Source: Actinomycetes bacterium (GTDB taxonomy: Bacteria > Actinomycetota > Acidimicrobiia > Acidimicrobiales > Acidimicrobiaceae). Taken from it: a stretch of 64,000 nt of DNA. Both the position numbers and the translations under genes were made by a program. The stretch covers positions 1 through 64,000 of the forward strand of contig JAKAQL010000003.1 of the NCBI GenBank assembly GCA_021822605.1, given 5' to 3'. The notes below the pieces were generated by a model. That model did no database searches and had not been told where the DNA came from. It was given only the letters and a program-made list of their open reading frames with translations. This document shows, piece by piece, positions 36,790 to 45,463 of this stretch (the stretch's first letter is position 1; each line of letters starts with the position of its first letter).

Positions 36790-37701
36790 TCAATGACCCG
36801 GGCCCTGCACGTTCGCTCGGAGGCGCGCATGTAGCTGCACCTCACCCGCCTGGGAGAGTCCGACGATGCGCCAGCCACGGTCGACGAATCCGCTCGCTTC
36901 GGCCACCCGTGCAGACGCGAGGTTGGTGGGCGCGTGCAGGTAGGTTGGAAGCATCCCCGATGCAAGTACACACTCAGCAGCCTGGGCGACCAATGCTTTG
37001 GCTAGTCCGCGGCCCCGAGCCTCTGGTTGGGTTACGACAGCGAGTTCTCTGACAAAATCGTCGTGATGTTTGAGCCCAACTCCCGCCGCGACGTGGCCGC
37101 CAGCGTCGTAGGCCACCAGTACCCTCCCTCCAAATGGATGGAGCCACTCTGGTAGATCACCACTCTCCGCTGGTACCCAGACACCGGGTCTGCCGAGGTT
37201 TGGAGCGGCGAAGGTAAAACGAAAGTAAGCCATGAAGCAGAGTCCATGTTCGATGCCAAGAGCATCCTCAAGGTGACTCACCAACTGTGACGAACTCGAT
37301 TGGCCATCGCCATCGGATTCCGGGTAGAAGGACGTGGACTTGGTAGACGCTCTTCGCTCAGGATCCTCATCATTGATGAGCTGACCCCTGGGATGTACAG
37401 GCGCTATGACCTCCACCGTATCAAGTCGTCTTGGACCACCGGCCAAGACGGTAGTGTCGAGGGCAAGTTGAAGGCTGGGGTCGATGGAGATGAGGGTGCC
37501 GAAGGGGGAGATCATGCCGATCAGAGCCCTAGTGGTCCCATCCCAACCCGGTTGACGTCGACGAGGTGTTGGCAGAACTTGGAGTCGGCCAGAGGGTGGC
37601 CACATGCCTAGGAGGTTGGCGAGGTGGCTAGTGAGCAGACCCCAGTTGTTACCCTCCGAGTCGCCTGATTGTATGGGAAGGTCCTTGGGCACTCTCTTCA
37701 T
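36790..37701 (-). CDS. GNAT N-acetyltransferase with N-terminal extension
   Basis: 303 residues. The C-terminal about 110 residues are a GNAT domain: RELAVVTQPEARGRGLAKAL carries the acetyl-CoA-binding Q/RxxGxG/A loop, followed by LHAPTNLASARVAEASGF. The first about 190 residues contain no family I know and may recognise the substrate. The start ATG at 37701 has GGAGGT about 11 bases upstream. It stands 84 bp before the SDR start, possibly one transcript. Confidence 0.8.
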   Translation of the reverse strand: MKRVPKDLPIQSGDSEGNNWGLLTSHLANLLGMWPPSGRLQVLPTPRRRQPGWDGTTRALIGMISPFGTLISIDPSLQLALDTTVLAGGPRRLDTVEVIAPVHPRGQLINDEDPERRASTKSTSFYPESDGDGQSSSSQLVSHLEDALGIEHGLCFMAYFRFTFAAPNLGRPGVWVPAESGDLPEWLHPFGGRVLVAYDAGGHVAAGVGLKHHDDFVRELAVVTQPEARGRGLAKALVAQAAECVLASGMLPTYLHAPTNLASARVAEASGFVDRGWRIVGLSQAGEVQLHARLRANVQGPGH

Positions 37702-37871
37702 CCTAGAGGTTGACCTCCGAGGGGAGTTCCTGATCGGTTGTGGATGCTTTGTTCAGCGGTAGGTGTCTGTTGTCGTCTCATGCGATGTTCGAATCGGTCG
37801 ACTACAGTGGATAACTGGATCTAGGGGGCCAACGCCCCGTAGTAATCGTCGAGTCGGAACAGGGAGTGTGA

Positions 37872-38483
37872 GTGGCTACGAATCAGCCGGTTCCGCATCG
37901 GAGACGTTCTGGTGAGGAGCGTTTCGAGAGGCGTCAGGCTAATCGAGGTAAATGGGTCAAGCGAGGAATGATCGCTTTTGGGGCGGTCCTGATTCTCTCG
38001 GTCCCGCTGGAGCTCCATCAGTTCGCGGAGTCGAATGCCCTCAATGCCAAGGAGGTTATCCTTCGGGCAGATGAACTGCAACTCGGCGGAGCACCGTTCA
38101 TCGATTTTGGCCCAAGCGGCCGAACAGCCGTCGGCCAGTTTGGTACAGGTTCTTGGATCAAACCCGCTGCGCGTCGACTGTGCAACACTGTGGAGTCTTG
38201 GACCGGTGACGTCGAACACATCAAAGTCGGATTTTTGGAGGCCAGCGAAGGGGCGACGGGAATAGTTGCAGCATCGTGCCAGACGACGAGTGGGTTCACC
38301 CGCCTGGTTATCGGCCGCTATTCTCCGCCAGGCGTGTTGGCCAAGGTCCTGTTGGCCGCGAATAAGAACGTGACAATGGCTACCGTGATTGCCACGCCCC
38401 GGACTCTTTACCTTCAGAATCCAGTGTACGGGGAGTCTGCTGGCCCACTGCGCCCGGCAAAAGTGGCGATCGCAACCCTCTAG
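37872..38483 (+). CDS. Membrane-anchored protein, unknown function
   Basis: 203 residues. A basic cytoplasmic N-terminus (HRRRSGEERFERRQANRGK) precedes one membrane helix (GMIAFGAVLILSVPLEL); the rest is extracytoplasmic, with two cysteines that could form a disulfide. No family is recognised. The start is GTG at 37872 with AGGGAG upstream. Confidence 0.65.
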   Translation: MATNQPVPHRRRSGEERFERRQANRGKWVKRGMIAFGAVLILSVPLELHQFAESNALNAKEVILRADELQLGGAPFIDFGPSGRTAVGQFGTGSWIKPAARRLCNTVESWTGDVEHIKVGFLEASEGATGIVAASCQTTSGFTRLVIGRYSPPGVLAKVLLAANKNVTMATVIATPRTLYLQNPVYGESAGPLRPAKVAIATL

Positions 38484-38668
38484 GCACTGTGGTGGTGGAG
38501 GGAAGGCACGCTTATGGTCGTCGGTTGTGCACAAACTAGGCCTGGGATCAGGGGCAGCGATGCACGACATAGATCGGGGTCGGCGTCGCGCGCCTTGTCG
38601 TGCAAGGGTTAGCACTCACAGGCTGATCTGGCGATCCGATCAGTGACCGCCGAACCAACGCAATGTAC

Positions 38669-38929
38669 CTAGGACGGATGAGGGAGAAGCATCTCAAGCT
38701 GGAGATGTCCCACTGGGCAGGTGAGCGTTCGTGTCACTCCTTCAATGACTTGAATGCCCTCCACCACCTGGCTGCCGATCTCGGGAAGCGTGTCGGCCTG
38801 CATGAGGGCGATGATATCGTATGGTCCGGTGACATCGTCAGCCCGTTCGACCAAAGGCAATGAACGTATGGCTGGCAGGACCTTGCCTACCGCTCCGATC
38901 TCTGTCTGGATTAAGACGTAGGCCTCCAC
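38669..38929 (-). CDS. Lrp/AsnC ligand-binding (RAM) domain protein without DNA-binding domain
   Basis: 86 residues that are just the RAM domain: YVLIQTEIGAVGKVLPAIRS and DDVTGPYDIIALMQADTLPE. The usual N-terminal helix-turn-helix is absent. Such stand-alone RAM proteins bind amino acids or similar ligands and may pair with full Lrp regulators. The start is GTG at 38929, set by AAGGAG. Confidence 0.9.
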   Translation of the reverse strand: MEAYVLIQTEIGAVGKVLPAIRSLPLVERADDVTGPYDIIALMQADTLPEIGSQVVEGIQVIEGVTRTLTCPVGHLQLEMLLPHPS

Positions 38930-39092
38930 ACTTCTCCTTGCCTGCTCTGATCCCTGGGACTAGACTACCGTAGTCGGAGGGCGATGCGAGGCGATCATGT
39001 CGAACTTGCACTCGTTCAGAGTTGGACGGGTGGTTCGATCATTGCGCTCAGTCGGCAGCGTCTCTGGCGGACGGCTGGCTTTCCCTCCAGCG

Positions 39093-39131
39093 GTGGATAG
39101 AGCAGCTGTGGATGGAGCAGCTGTGGATAGG
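39093..39131 (+). repeat. Short tandem repeat, 15-bp period, resembling DnaA boxes
   Basis: GTGGATAGAGCAGCT, GTGGATGGAGCAGCT and GTGGATAGG follow each other directly. Each GTGGATA is one base from a DnaA box (TGTGGATAA). It lies just upstream of the DUF5522 gene start. Confidence 0.7.
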
Positions 39132-39144
39132 AAGTTCGGCGGTG

Positions 39145-39420
39145 ATGGCTGGATTCGATGATGAGCGGGAGCAACGGATACGGTATCTTCCCTCGGAACG
39201 CCGTTTTGATTACGATCATCCGTTGGCACTTCTCAGGCTGAAGCTGCATCGTGATGCTTGCGACGCGGGCCTCGATTCGTATCCTGATCCAGAGACCGGC
39301 GATACGGTGCTCTGCTCGAGCACTCTGCTGGCCCAGGGTATTTGCTGTAATCTTGGTTGTCGACACTGCCCGTATGTAGGGGGGCGGAGACCGTTGATCC
39401 CTGGAATTCTGGCTGAGTGA
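39145..39420 (+). CDS. DUF5522 cysteine-rich protein
   Basis: 91 residues from ATG 39145, which has AGGAAG upstream. The family pattern is clear: SYPDPETGDTVLCSSTLL then the cysteine cluster CCNLGCRHCPY. The four cysteines suggest metal binding. Function unknown. The lipoate-ligase gene overlaps its stop by 4 bp (GTGA), so the two are translated together. The frame is open further upstream through a 15-bp tandem repeat, so a longer N-terminus is not excluded. Confidence 0.85.
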   Translation: MAGFDDEREQRIRYLPSERRFDYDHPLALLRLKLHRDACDAGLDSYPDPETGDTVLCSSTLLAQGICCNLGCRHCPYVGGRRPLIPGILAE

Positions 39421-40097
39421 GCCCCGACCATCCTGGCCAATGGCGCGTAGAGTCGGTCTCCTGGAGCGCCGCGGGTCTCCATGACTCCTGGCCCGTCCTA
39501 GGCCCCAGACAGCGCCTTTGCCGGATTGGCGAACCTACGGACCGGGCGTTGGTACTTGGATCATCCACCGTCGGCGACGCCTTCGACCTCGAACGGGCTC
39601 GACATGAGGGTCTGGCTGTTGTGCGGCGTGGGAGCGGTGGTGGAGCAGTGCTCGTCGAACCGGGGTCTCAAATCTGGCTCATGCTGTATCTAGGTCTCGA
39701 TGACCCACTTGTGCCCTGGGACCTTGGTACCTCTTTTCTTTGGCTGGGTGCCGCGGTGGCAAACGTTCTCCGCGGTCTTGGACTCCCAGCGCAGGTTGTT
39801 GAGGATCGCCAACCGCGCACTGAGCTTGGCCGGCTGATCTGTTTTGGTGATCTCGGCTTTGGTGAGGTCACGATCGAGGGCGCCAAGGTGCTCGGATTGG
39901 CACAGAGACGCTCACGCGGTCAAGCATGTTTTCAAGTCTCATTGCTGTGGAGAGAGAATCAGAGCTCGCTGCGTGGTCTGCTTGCGGATGACCAGTTTGT
40001 GAATCAACCACTTCGAGTGGCTGGGGTAGCACCCCTTGTCAAGGTTTCGCGGCAAAATCTCCAAGATCGGATCGTGCAAGCTATCACCGCGCTGTAG
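39417..40097 (+). CDS. lplA: Lipoate-protein ligase A family enzyme
   Basis: 226 residues of the biotin/lipoate ligase fold. The signature VVRRGSGGGAVL matches RRxSGGGAV, and the lysine region VTIEGAKVLGLAQRRSRGQ is in place. It attaches lipoate or octanoate to E2 and H-protein lysines using ATP. The C-terminal accessory domain of long LplA forms is missing, as in many actinobacterial and archaeal ones. The start is GTG at 39417 overlapping the DUF5522 stop. Confidence 0.87.
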   Translation: MSPDHPGQWRVESVSWSAAGLHDSWPVLGPRQRLCRIGEPTDRALVLGSSTVGDAFDLERARHEGLAVVRRGSGGGAVLVEPGSQIWLMLYLGLDDPLVPWDLGTSFLWLGAAVANVLRGLGLPAQVVEDRQPRTELGRLICFGDLGFGEVTIEGAKVLGLAQRRSRGQACFQVSLLWRENQSSLRGLLADDQFVNQPLRVAGVAPLVKVSRQNLQDRIVQAITAL

Positions 40098-40172
40098 TCG
40101 TACATCAGTACGTATAAAACCTGCTTTGGCCAAAAAATAGTCATGTTTCGCTACTTTCATGCCGAAATTTCG

Positions 40173-40205
40173 TGGGTCAGTGGGGAATTGTGGGGTAAAG
40201 TGGGG
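40173..40205 (+). promoter_or_regulatory. MraZ operator array (TGGG repeats, 10-bp period)
   Basis: TGGGG begins at 40181, 40191 and 40201, exactly 10 bp apart, with a further TGGG at 40173. MraZ binds TGGGN direct repeats with 5-bp spacers in front of its own operon, so this array is very probably its autoregulatory site for the dcw cluster. The next unit (TGGTT at 40211) is degenerate. Confidence 0.85.
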
Positions 40206-40240
40206 CCCATTGGTTGATGGTGGAGAGGACAGTCGGTTCG

Positions 40241-40669
40241 GTGTGGCAGACAGGTGAGGTAAAGGCGAAGTTTTTCGGTGGCTACACCCACTCCCTTGAT
40301 CTCAAGGGTCGCTTGACACTGCCCGCACGTTTTCGCACCAGCTTCTCCGACAGATGCTATGCAACGCCGTCGCAGTACGGCGATGCCTGCATCGTCATAT
40401 GGACGGTGGAGGACTTCGAAACCTTTGTGAACGCAGTGCCGGCACAGAGTTGGGATGAATCGCTAGAGCGTCGGCGACTACGCGACTGGGGTCGTCAAGC
40501 CTTCGATATTGAGATCGATCGTCTCGGCCGCATCGGTCTGCCCCAACCGCTGCGCACTCTTGTTGGTTTGGATCACGATGTCCTGGTAAATGGAGCATTT
40601 GGAACGATAGAGCTCTGGGATCCGCTGCAATGGAGTCAGTATCAAGAGAGTGATCTTCGTGCCGAGTGA
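40241..40669 (+). CDS. mraZ: Transcriptional regulator MraZ
   Basis: 142 residues from GTG 40241. It has the double SpoVT/AbrB-like fold with FFGGYTHSLDLKGRLTLPAR in the first half and DIEIDRLGRIGLPQPLR in the second. It is the first gene of the dcw cluster and represses it in other bacteria. Starts at 40214-40220 would fall beside the operator and have no ribosome binding site, so I prefer GTG 40241, with GGAGAGGA upstream. rsmH overlaps its end. Confidence 0.92.
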   Translation: MWQTGEVKAKFFGGYTHSLDLKGRLTLPARFRTSFSDRCYATPSQYGDACIVIWTVEDFETFVNAVPAQSWDESLERRRLRDWGRQAFDIEIDRLGRIGLPQPLRTLVGLDHDVLVNGAFGTIELWDPLQWSQYQESDLRAE

Positions 40670-41735
40670 CCGCAAGGTGGAGGAGCCGACGGCAGTTACC
40701 CGCCAGGAGTCGATCAACCCGCCCAACGACCCAATCGGGGGGCGGCCCAGGGTGCGATACGCGCATGCCCCGGTACTGGCCGCACAGGTGGTGGATGGCT
40801 TTCGGGAGCATCAGAGCGCCTCAGTGATTATCGTGGATGCCACCATTGGACTCGGAGGCCATGCCCAGCGGATTCTGGATGATCTCGAGTGGTCCCATGT
40901 CGTCGGTGTCGATCGCGATCGGCAAGCCCTTGCGTCGTCGCGTGAACGACTGGCTCCCTATGGTGATCGGGTCCGGCTGCTCCACGGCAGGTTTGGTGAC
41001 GTAATGGCTGTGACGGCACCTCTTGCTCGTGTCGCCGGTGTCTTGGCTGATCTCGGCGTCTCCTCACTGCAACTCGATGATCCAGGTCGTGGTTTCTCCT
41101 TTCGTTTTGATGCACCACTCGACATGCGGATGGACCAGGACGGTGGATCGGAGACGGTGGCGGAGTACTTGCTATCAGCGACACCACAGGATCTTGTCGC
41201 TGTCTTTCGGGAGAATGGCGTTGGGTCCCTTGCGAGTCGATATGCCAGTGCCATCAAGAGCCAACCCCCTGCGACCACCGGTCAGCTGGCTGAGGTGATT
41301 GCGGCTGCAACGCCTGCACGACTGCGGGGTGGTCGTCTGCATCCAGCCACCAAAGTCTTTCAGGCGTTACGTATCAGGGTGAACCAGGAACAAGAGGAGC
41401 TACTTAACTTTTTGCCACTCGCATTTGGTCTCCTCGATCGTGGGGGAGTGATGCAGGTCATCAGCTATCACTCAGGTGAAGACAGGATCGTCAAGCGTTT
41501 CATGCATCTGGTCGAGACTGGGGGGTGCGTTTGCCCACCTCGCCTCGGGTGCAACTGCGGTGCTCAGGCGGTCGGCTCCCGTATGATGCGCCATGCGCTC
41601 ATACCGTCCGAGGAGGAACAAAAGGTGAATCCACGCTCTCGGAGTGCACGTCTGCGAATGCTGCGGCGTACTGCCGATGACATCTCCGAGGTGGTACAAC
41701 GATATTGGGAGCAGGTCCCCTCATGGCACGTGTAG
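40650..41735 (+). CDS. rsmH: 16S rRNA (cytosine-1402-N4)-methyltransferase RsmH
   Basis: 361 residues. It methylates C1402 in the ribosomal decoding site. The family motifs are YAHAPVLAAQVVDGF, VDATIGLGGHAQRIL (SAM loop), GVLADLGVSSLQLDD and VISYHSGEDRIVKRF; a cysteine-rich insertion (CVCPPRLGCNCG) is near the end. The GTG at 40650 overlaps mraZ by 20 bp; GTG at 40659 is a second candidate. The N-terminal 35 residues before the family start are an extension. Confidence 0.95.
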   Translation: MIFVPSDRKVEEPTAVTRQESINPPNDPIGGRPRVRYAHAPVLAAQVVDGFREHQSASVIIVDATIGLGGHAQRILDDLEWSHVVGVDRDRQALASSRERLAPYGDRVRLLHGRFGDVMAVTAPLARVAGVLADLGVSSLQLDDPGRGFSFRFDAPLDMRMDQDGGSETVAEYLLSATPQDLVAVFRENGVGSLASRYASAIKSQPPATTGQLAEVIAAATPARLRGGRLHPATKVFQALRIRVNQEQEELLNFLPLAFGLLDRGGVMQVISYHSGEDRIVKRFMHLVETGGCVCPPRLGCNCGAQAVGSRMMRHALIPSEEEQKVNPRSRSARLRMLRRTADDISEVVQRYWEQVPSWHV

Positions 41736-42172
41736 TCACGCTCCCACAAATTGCTCCGCGAGAGCATCCACATCGACAACAGCCCGAGCTCGTACTGGTC
41801 AAGCCTGTTCGAAGGGCTGCCAGGACCCATAAAGTACGTAGGGTCGTCATCTACCTCATGGTCATTGTACTGATGGGGATGGTGGTCCTCGCAAGGATCG
41901 CTATTGAATTGGAGGAGTCGGCGGTTGGTCAACTGCAAACGGAGATTACCCAGGCCGAGCACACCCAGAGTGACCTAAAGCTTGAGGTGGCCGAGCTCTC
42001 CTCACCTCAGCGAATCGTGAGCTATGCGAGCGCACATCTTCACCTGACGCTACCAGGGTCGGTCGATGTCGTTCCTGGCGCGGGCACCAAGAACGCAATC
42101 CCTCTGCCCCAATCGGTGGCCACGAGTCCAACGCTTCCACTCCCGGCTGGTGAGGTAGTCGGTGGCAACTAG
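41723..42172 (+). CDS. ftsL: Cell division protein FtsL
   Basis: 149 residues from ATG 41723. A basic cytoplasmic N-terminus, one membrane helix (VIYLMVIVLMGMVVLARIAI), then a short coiled-coil (ESAVGQLQTEITQAEHTQSD) and the segment LSSPQRIVSYASAHLHL, all typical of FtsL/septum-formation-initiator proteins. FtsL binds FtsQ and recruits FtsW-FtsI. Sequence conservation is weak as usual, but location between rsmH and ftsI is decisive. It overlaps rsmH by 13 bp and ftsI by 11 bp. Confidence 0.85.
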   Translation: MARVVTLPQIAPREHPHRQQPELVLVKPVRRAARTHKVRRVVIYLMVIVLMGMVVLARIAIELEESAVGQLQTEITQAEHTQSDLKLEVAELSSPQRIVSYASAHLHLTLPGSVDVVPGAGTKNAIPLPQSVATSPTLPLPAGEVVGGN

Positions 42173-43958
42173 AAAACGTACCCGGCGTGCTCGCCTGACG
42201 TTGCTGCTCTGCGGCATTATGACGACAGCGCTGGTCGTTCAGCTGTTGCGCGTGACGTTGCTGGCGTCCTCGAGCTACACGAACCTCGCGGTACAAGAGG
42301 CAGAGACGACCGTAACGCTCCCAGGCCTGCGCGGATCGATTGTGGCCAGAAATGGTGAGGTGTTGGCGATGTCAGAGTTGCGCGACACTATCATTGCCGA
42401 CCCGTTGCTGATTAAGGATCCTGCTCCTGAAGCCGCGACGCTGGCCAAACTGCTGGCATTGCCAGCGACCCAGGTTGAGAGTGCGCTGACCGTCAAGGGG
42501 GGTTACTCCGTCGTCGCCCAACTGGTGCACCAGTCGGTTGGCTCGAGAATTGAGTCGATGGCGCTCGATGGGGAGCTGCCGGGCATCAATGTGACGCCTG
42601 GGCAGGCTCGCTACTATCCAGCTGGTTCCATGGCCGAACCGGTAATTGGGCGGGTCGGGGCCGATGATAATGGACTTTTTGGGCTCGAGTACCAGTATCA
42701 AAACCAGCTCGCTGGTAAGAATGGCTACGAGGTGGAGCGGACTGCTGCCGGAAGCCTTCCATTACCCGACGCGGTCGTCAAACGAGTGGCGCCTGTGCAG
42801 GGCAAGAGCCTGGAGTTGACGATCGATCCAGACCTGCAGGAGTATGCGGAACAGGCGGTCGCGGGTGAGATTGAGAAGACAAATGCCATCGGTGGGACCG
42901 CTGTTGTTATGGATGTGGCCACTGGGCAGATCTTGGCAATGGTCTCGTTGACGGCGCCACCGCTTCCTGGCGCTCACCCGTTGGCCAACGGTGCCCAACC
43001 GGTTGATGTCACTCGAGCACTCCCAACACAGAGCTGGATCAATCAGGCGGTGGCGTATGCCTACGAACCTGGGTCAGTCGCCAAGATCGCCACCTTCACC
43101 GCTGCTCTCCAGGACCACCTGATCACGCCTACCTCTACAGAAGTGGTACCTGGTCAGCTCGACATCGATGGTTCAATCTTCCACGATGCCGAACCTCACC
43201 CAACCGAGGTCCTCTCGATGCGTCAGATTTTGGCACAGAGTTCCAATATCGGGACCATTGAGATCGCTCGACGTCTTGGTCCGGCCCGCTTGCTCGCCTC
43301 CTTCGAGCGCTTTGGTTGGGGAGAGCCCACTGGGCTGGCGTTTCCAGGGGAGACACAGGGATACCTGAAGCCGGTGAGCCAGTGGTCACCGACTGCGATT
43401 GGTTCGACCCCCATCGGACAGGATCAACTGGTGACCCCACTTCAAGTTCTCGACTCCTATAACGCCATCGCTAACGGTGGGGTGATGGTCACGCCGAAAT
43501 TGGTGCTTGGCACTGTGAGCGCCGACGGTCATGTCGTCCCTCTGCAGTCACCTGCGCCGCGTCGAATCGTTCCAAAGACGGTTGACGAGGAGATGATCCA
43601 GCTGCTGTCAGGCGTGACGGGTGCCAACGCTACCGCACCTGATGCCAGCATTCCTGGGTACCTGGTCGCTGGTAAGACGGGAACCTCTCAGAAGCCGTTA
43701 CACACTCAGGCGGGTTACCAGATGGGCGCCTACTGGGGTACCTTCGTTGGGATGGTACCGGCCCAGCATCCTGTCTTGAGCGCCATAGTGATGCTCGATC
43801 AACCCGTTCCAATCTATGGTGGCATGACAGCGGCTCCAGTGTTTTCTCAGATCATGCGCTACGCGCTCGCCCGCTACGGGGTGAGTCCGACGGGCGCAGT
43901 CGAGTCCACACTCTTGCCAGCGATAGCAGGGTCTTCTGCCTCAAGGTCGCGTGAGTGA
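42162..43958 (+). CDS. ftsI: Septal peptidoglycan transpeptidase FtsI (PBP3)
   Basis: 598 residues. A single N-terminal membrane anchor, a PBP dimerisation domain (GLRGSIVARNGEVLAMS), and a class B transpeptidase domain with the SxxK motif in EPGSVAKIATF, SSN in AQSSNIGTIEIA and KTGT in VAGKTGTSQKP. It cross-links peptidoglycan at the septum with FtsW. There is no C-terminal PASTA domain. The start GTG at 42162 overlaps ftsL. Confidence 0.95.
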   Translation: MATRKRTRRARLTLLLCGIMTTALVVQLLRVTLLASSSYTNLAVQEAETTVTLPGLRGSIVARNGEVLAMSELRDTIIADPLLIKDPAPEAATLAKLLALPATQVESALTVKGGYSVVAQLVHQSVGSRIESMALDGELPGINVTPGQARYYPAGSMAEPVIGRVGADDNGLFGLEYQYQNQLAGKNGYEVERTAAGSLPLPDAVVKRVAPVQGKSLELTIDPDLQEYAEQAVAGEIEKTNAIGGTAVVMDVATGQILAMVSLTAPPLPGAHPLANGAQPVDVTRALPTQSWINQAVAYAYEPGSVAKIATFTAALQDHLITPTSTEVVPGQLDIDGSIFHDAEPHPTEVLSMRQILAQSSNIGTIEIARRLGPARLLASFERFGWGEPTGLAFPGETQGYLKPVSQWSPTAIGSTPIGQDQLVTPLQVLDSYNAIANGGVMVTPKLVLGTVSADGHVVPLQSPAPRRIVPKTVDEEMIQLLSGVTGANATAPDASIPGYLVAGKTGTSQKPLHTQAGYQMGAYWGTFVGMVPAQHPVLSAIVMLDQPVPIYGGMTAAPVFSQIMRYALARYGVSPTGAVESTLLPAIAGSSASRSRE

Positions 43959-44047
43959 CTATCGGGAGCACTCGGTGCCTGTACCATAGTTATGTTCATG
44001 GTCCAGGTTGGGGTGGAGGAGTGGGTGAGACGAGGCATGCCGCAGTG

Positions 44048-45463
44048 ATGTTGGGCGAGTTGGCTCGTCGGCTTGATGCACAGCTGATAGGGTGTGGCGA
44101 CGAGAGCATAACGGCGACTGGTATCGCCATGGATCACCGCCTCCTGAGTGTCGGAGATATCTTTGCTGTGGTGCCTGGTGCGCATGTTGACTCGCGGATC
44201 TTTGTGGGCCAGGCCGAGAGCAACGGAGCGTTGGCGCTGCTGGTGGCCACGCCAGTGCTGGAGACTGCATTACCACAGATTGTCGTCGAGAGCTCTCGTA
44301 TTCGAGATCGCGTTGCCCTGGCGAGTCAGCTTGTCTATGGCGAACCATCGAAACACCTGAAGGTCATTGGCGTGACCGGTACCAATGGGAAGACAACTAC
44401 GGTCTCATTGATCTCCGAGATGCTAGGTCTCCTCGGTTGCGGGGTTGGAACCATGGGCACGCTCTGGGGGCGTCTTACGACGCCGGAGGCTCCTGAGGTC
44501 GCTCGCCGACTTGCTCATTTTGTCGCAGAGGGCAGGAGTTATGCGGCCATGGAGATCTCCTCGATCGCGCTTTCTATGGATCGAGTCCGCTATCTCAACG
44601 TCGAGGTAGCGATGTTCACCAATTTGAGTCAAGACCATCTCGACTTTCATTCATCGATGGAGGAGTACTTCGAGGCGAAGGCTTCACTCTTTCACCCGCG
44701 TTATGCCAAGCTCGGGGTGGTCAATGCCGATGATACGTGGGGGCAGCGTTTGCTTGAAGTGGCAGAGGTCCCGGTCGTTGGTGTCTCAGATGCCGAGTTG
44801 AGTCAGGTGACTCTCGGACCCTACGGCCTGAGTTTCGATCTGCGCGGCCATCGCTTTGCTGCGCCATTGATCGGCCACCACAATCTGGTGAACCTTCACA
44901 TGGCTCTGATCGCCCTTGAAACCCTGGGTTTCGACCTTCATGACCTGGTTGAAGTGGCGCGCGAGGTGCAAGCGCCACGCGGCCGACTCGAGCGGGTGCC
45001 GAGTCGCCATGGTTCGATCTTCATCGACTACGCTCACTCTCCAGGGGCGCTTGAGCAGGTGCTGACCGCGGCGAGATTGTCCCTTGGCCGCACTGGCAAG
45101 CTCATGGTGGTGTTTGGCGCTGGCGGAGAGCGAGACCATGGCAAGCGACCGCTGATGGGCGCTACCGCGGAGCGGCTCGCTGACGTTGTCATTATTACCA
45201 GTGACAACCCTCGGTCGGAGGATCCACAGGCGATTGCTGATGACATCGCGGCGGGGTGTACCAACGTGGCGAAGCCACGAATCATCCTCGATCGCCGTCT
45301 GGCCATTCGTACCGCCGTCGATGAGCTCTGTGACGAAGACGTCTTAGTGGTCGCCGGCAAAGGACACGAACGGAGCCAGCGTATTGGTTCGGCGAGTTAT
45401 GATTTTGACGACTACGACGAGGCGTTGCGGGCAGTGCTTGAACTCGGGGACGGCGAAGGTTGA
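44048..45463 (+). CDS. murE: UDP-MurNAc-tripeptide synthetase MurE
   Basis: About 471 residues from ATG 44048. The ATP loop is VTGTNGKTTTVSLISEML, and the carboxylate-lysine-type middle domain and C-terminal domain are complete. The specificity motif reads DNPRSEDP, i.e. DNPR, which selects meso-diaminopimelate. The frame is open back to 43955, overlapping ftsI by GTGA, but residues encoded there are unlike MurE, so I choose 44048; GTG 44045 and 44021 are alternatives. mraY follows with overlap; murF is missing between them. Confidence 0.93.
   Translation: MLGELARRLDAQLIGCGDESITATGIAMDHRLLSVGDIFAVVPGAHVDSRIFVGQAESNGALALLVATPVLETALPQIVVESSRIRDRVALASQLVYGEPSKHLKVIGVTGTNGKTTTVSLISEMLGLLGCGVGTMGTLWGRLTTPEAPEVARRLAHFVAEGRSYAAMEISSIALSMDRVRYLNVEVAMFTNLSQDHLDFHSSMEEYFEAKASLFHPRYAKLGVVNADDTWGQRLLEVAEVPVVGVSDAELSQVTLGPYGLSFDLRGHRFAAPLIGHHNLVNLHMALIALETLGFDLHDLVEVAREVQAPRGRLERVPSRHGSIFIDYAHSPGALEQVLTAARLSLGRTGKLMVVFGAGGERDHGKRPLMGATAERLADVVIITSDNPRSEDPQAIADDIAAGCTNVAKPRIILDRRLAIRTAVDELCDEDVLVVAGKGHERSQRIGSASYDFDDYDEALRAVLELGDGEG

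Noticed and set aside
43955-44047. Upstream extension of murE starting with GTGA overlap
   Set aside because: The encoded residues are unlike any MurE N-terminus, although the overlap itself is tempting.
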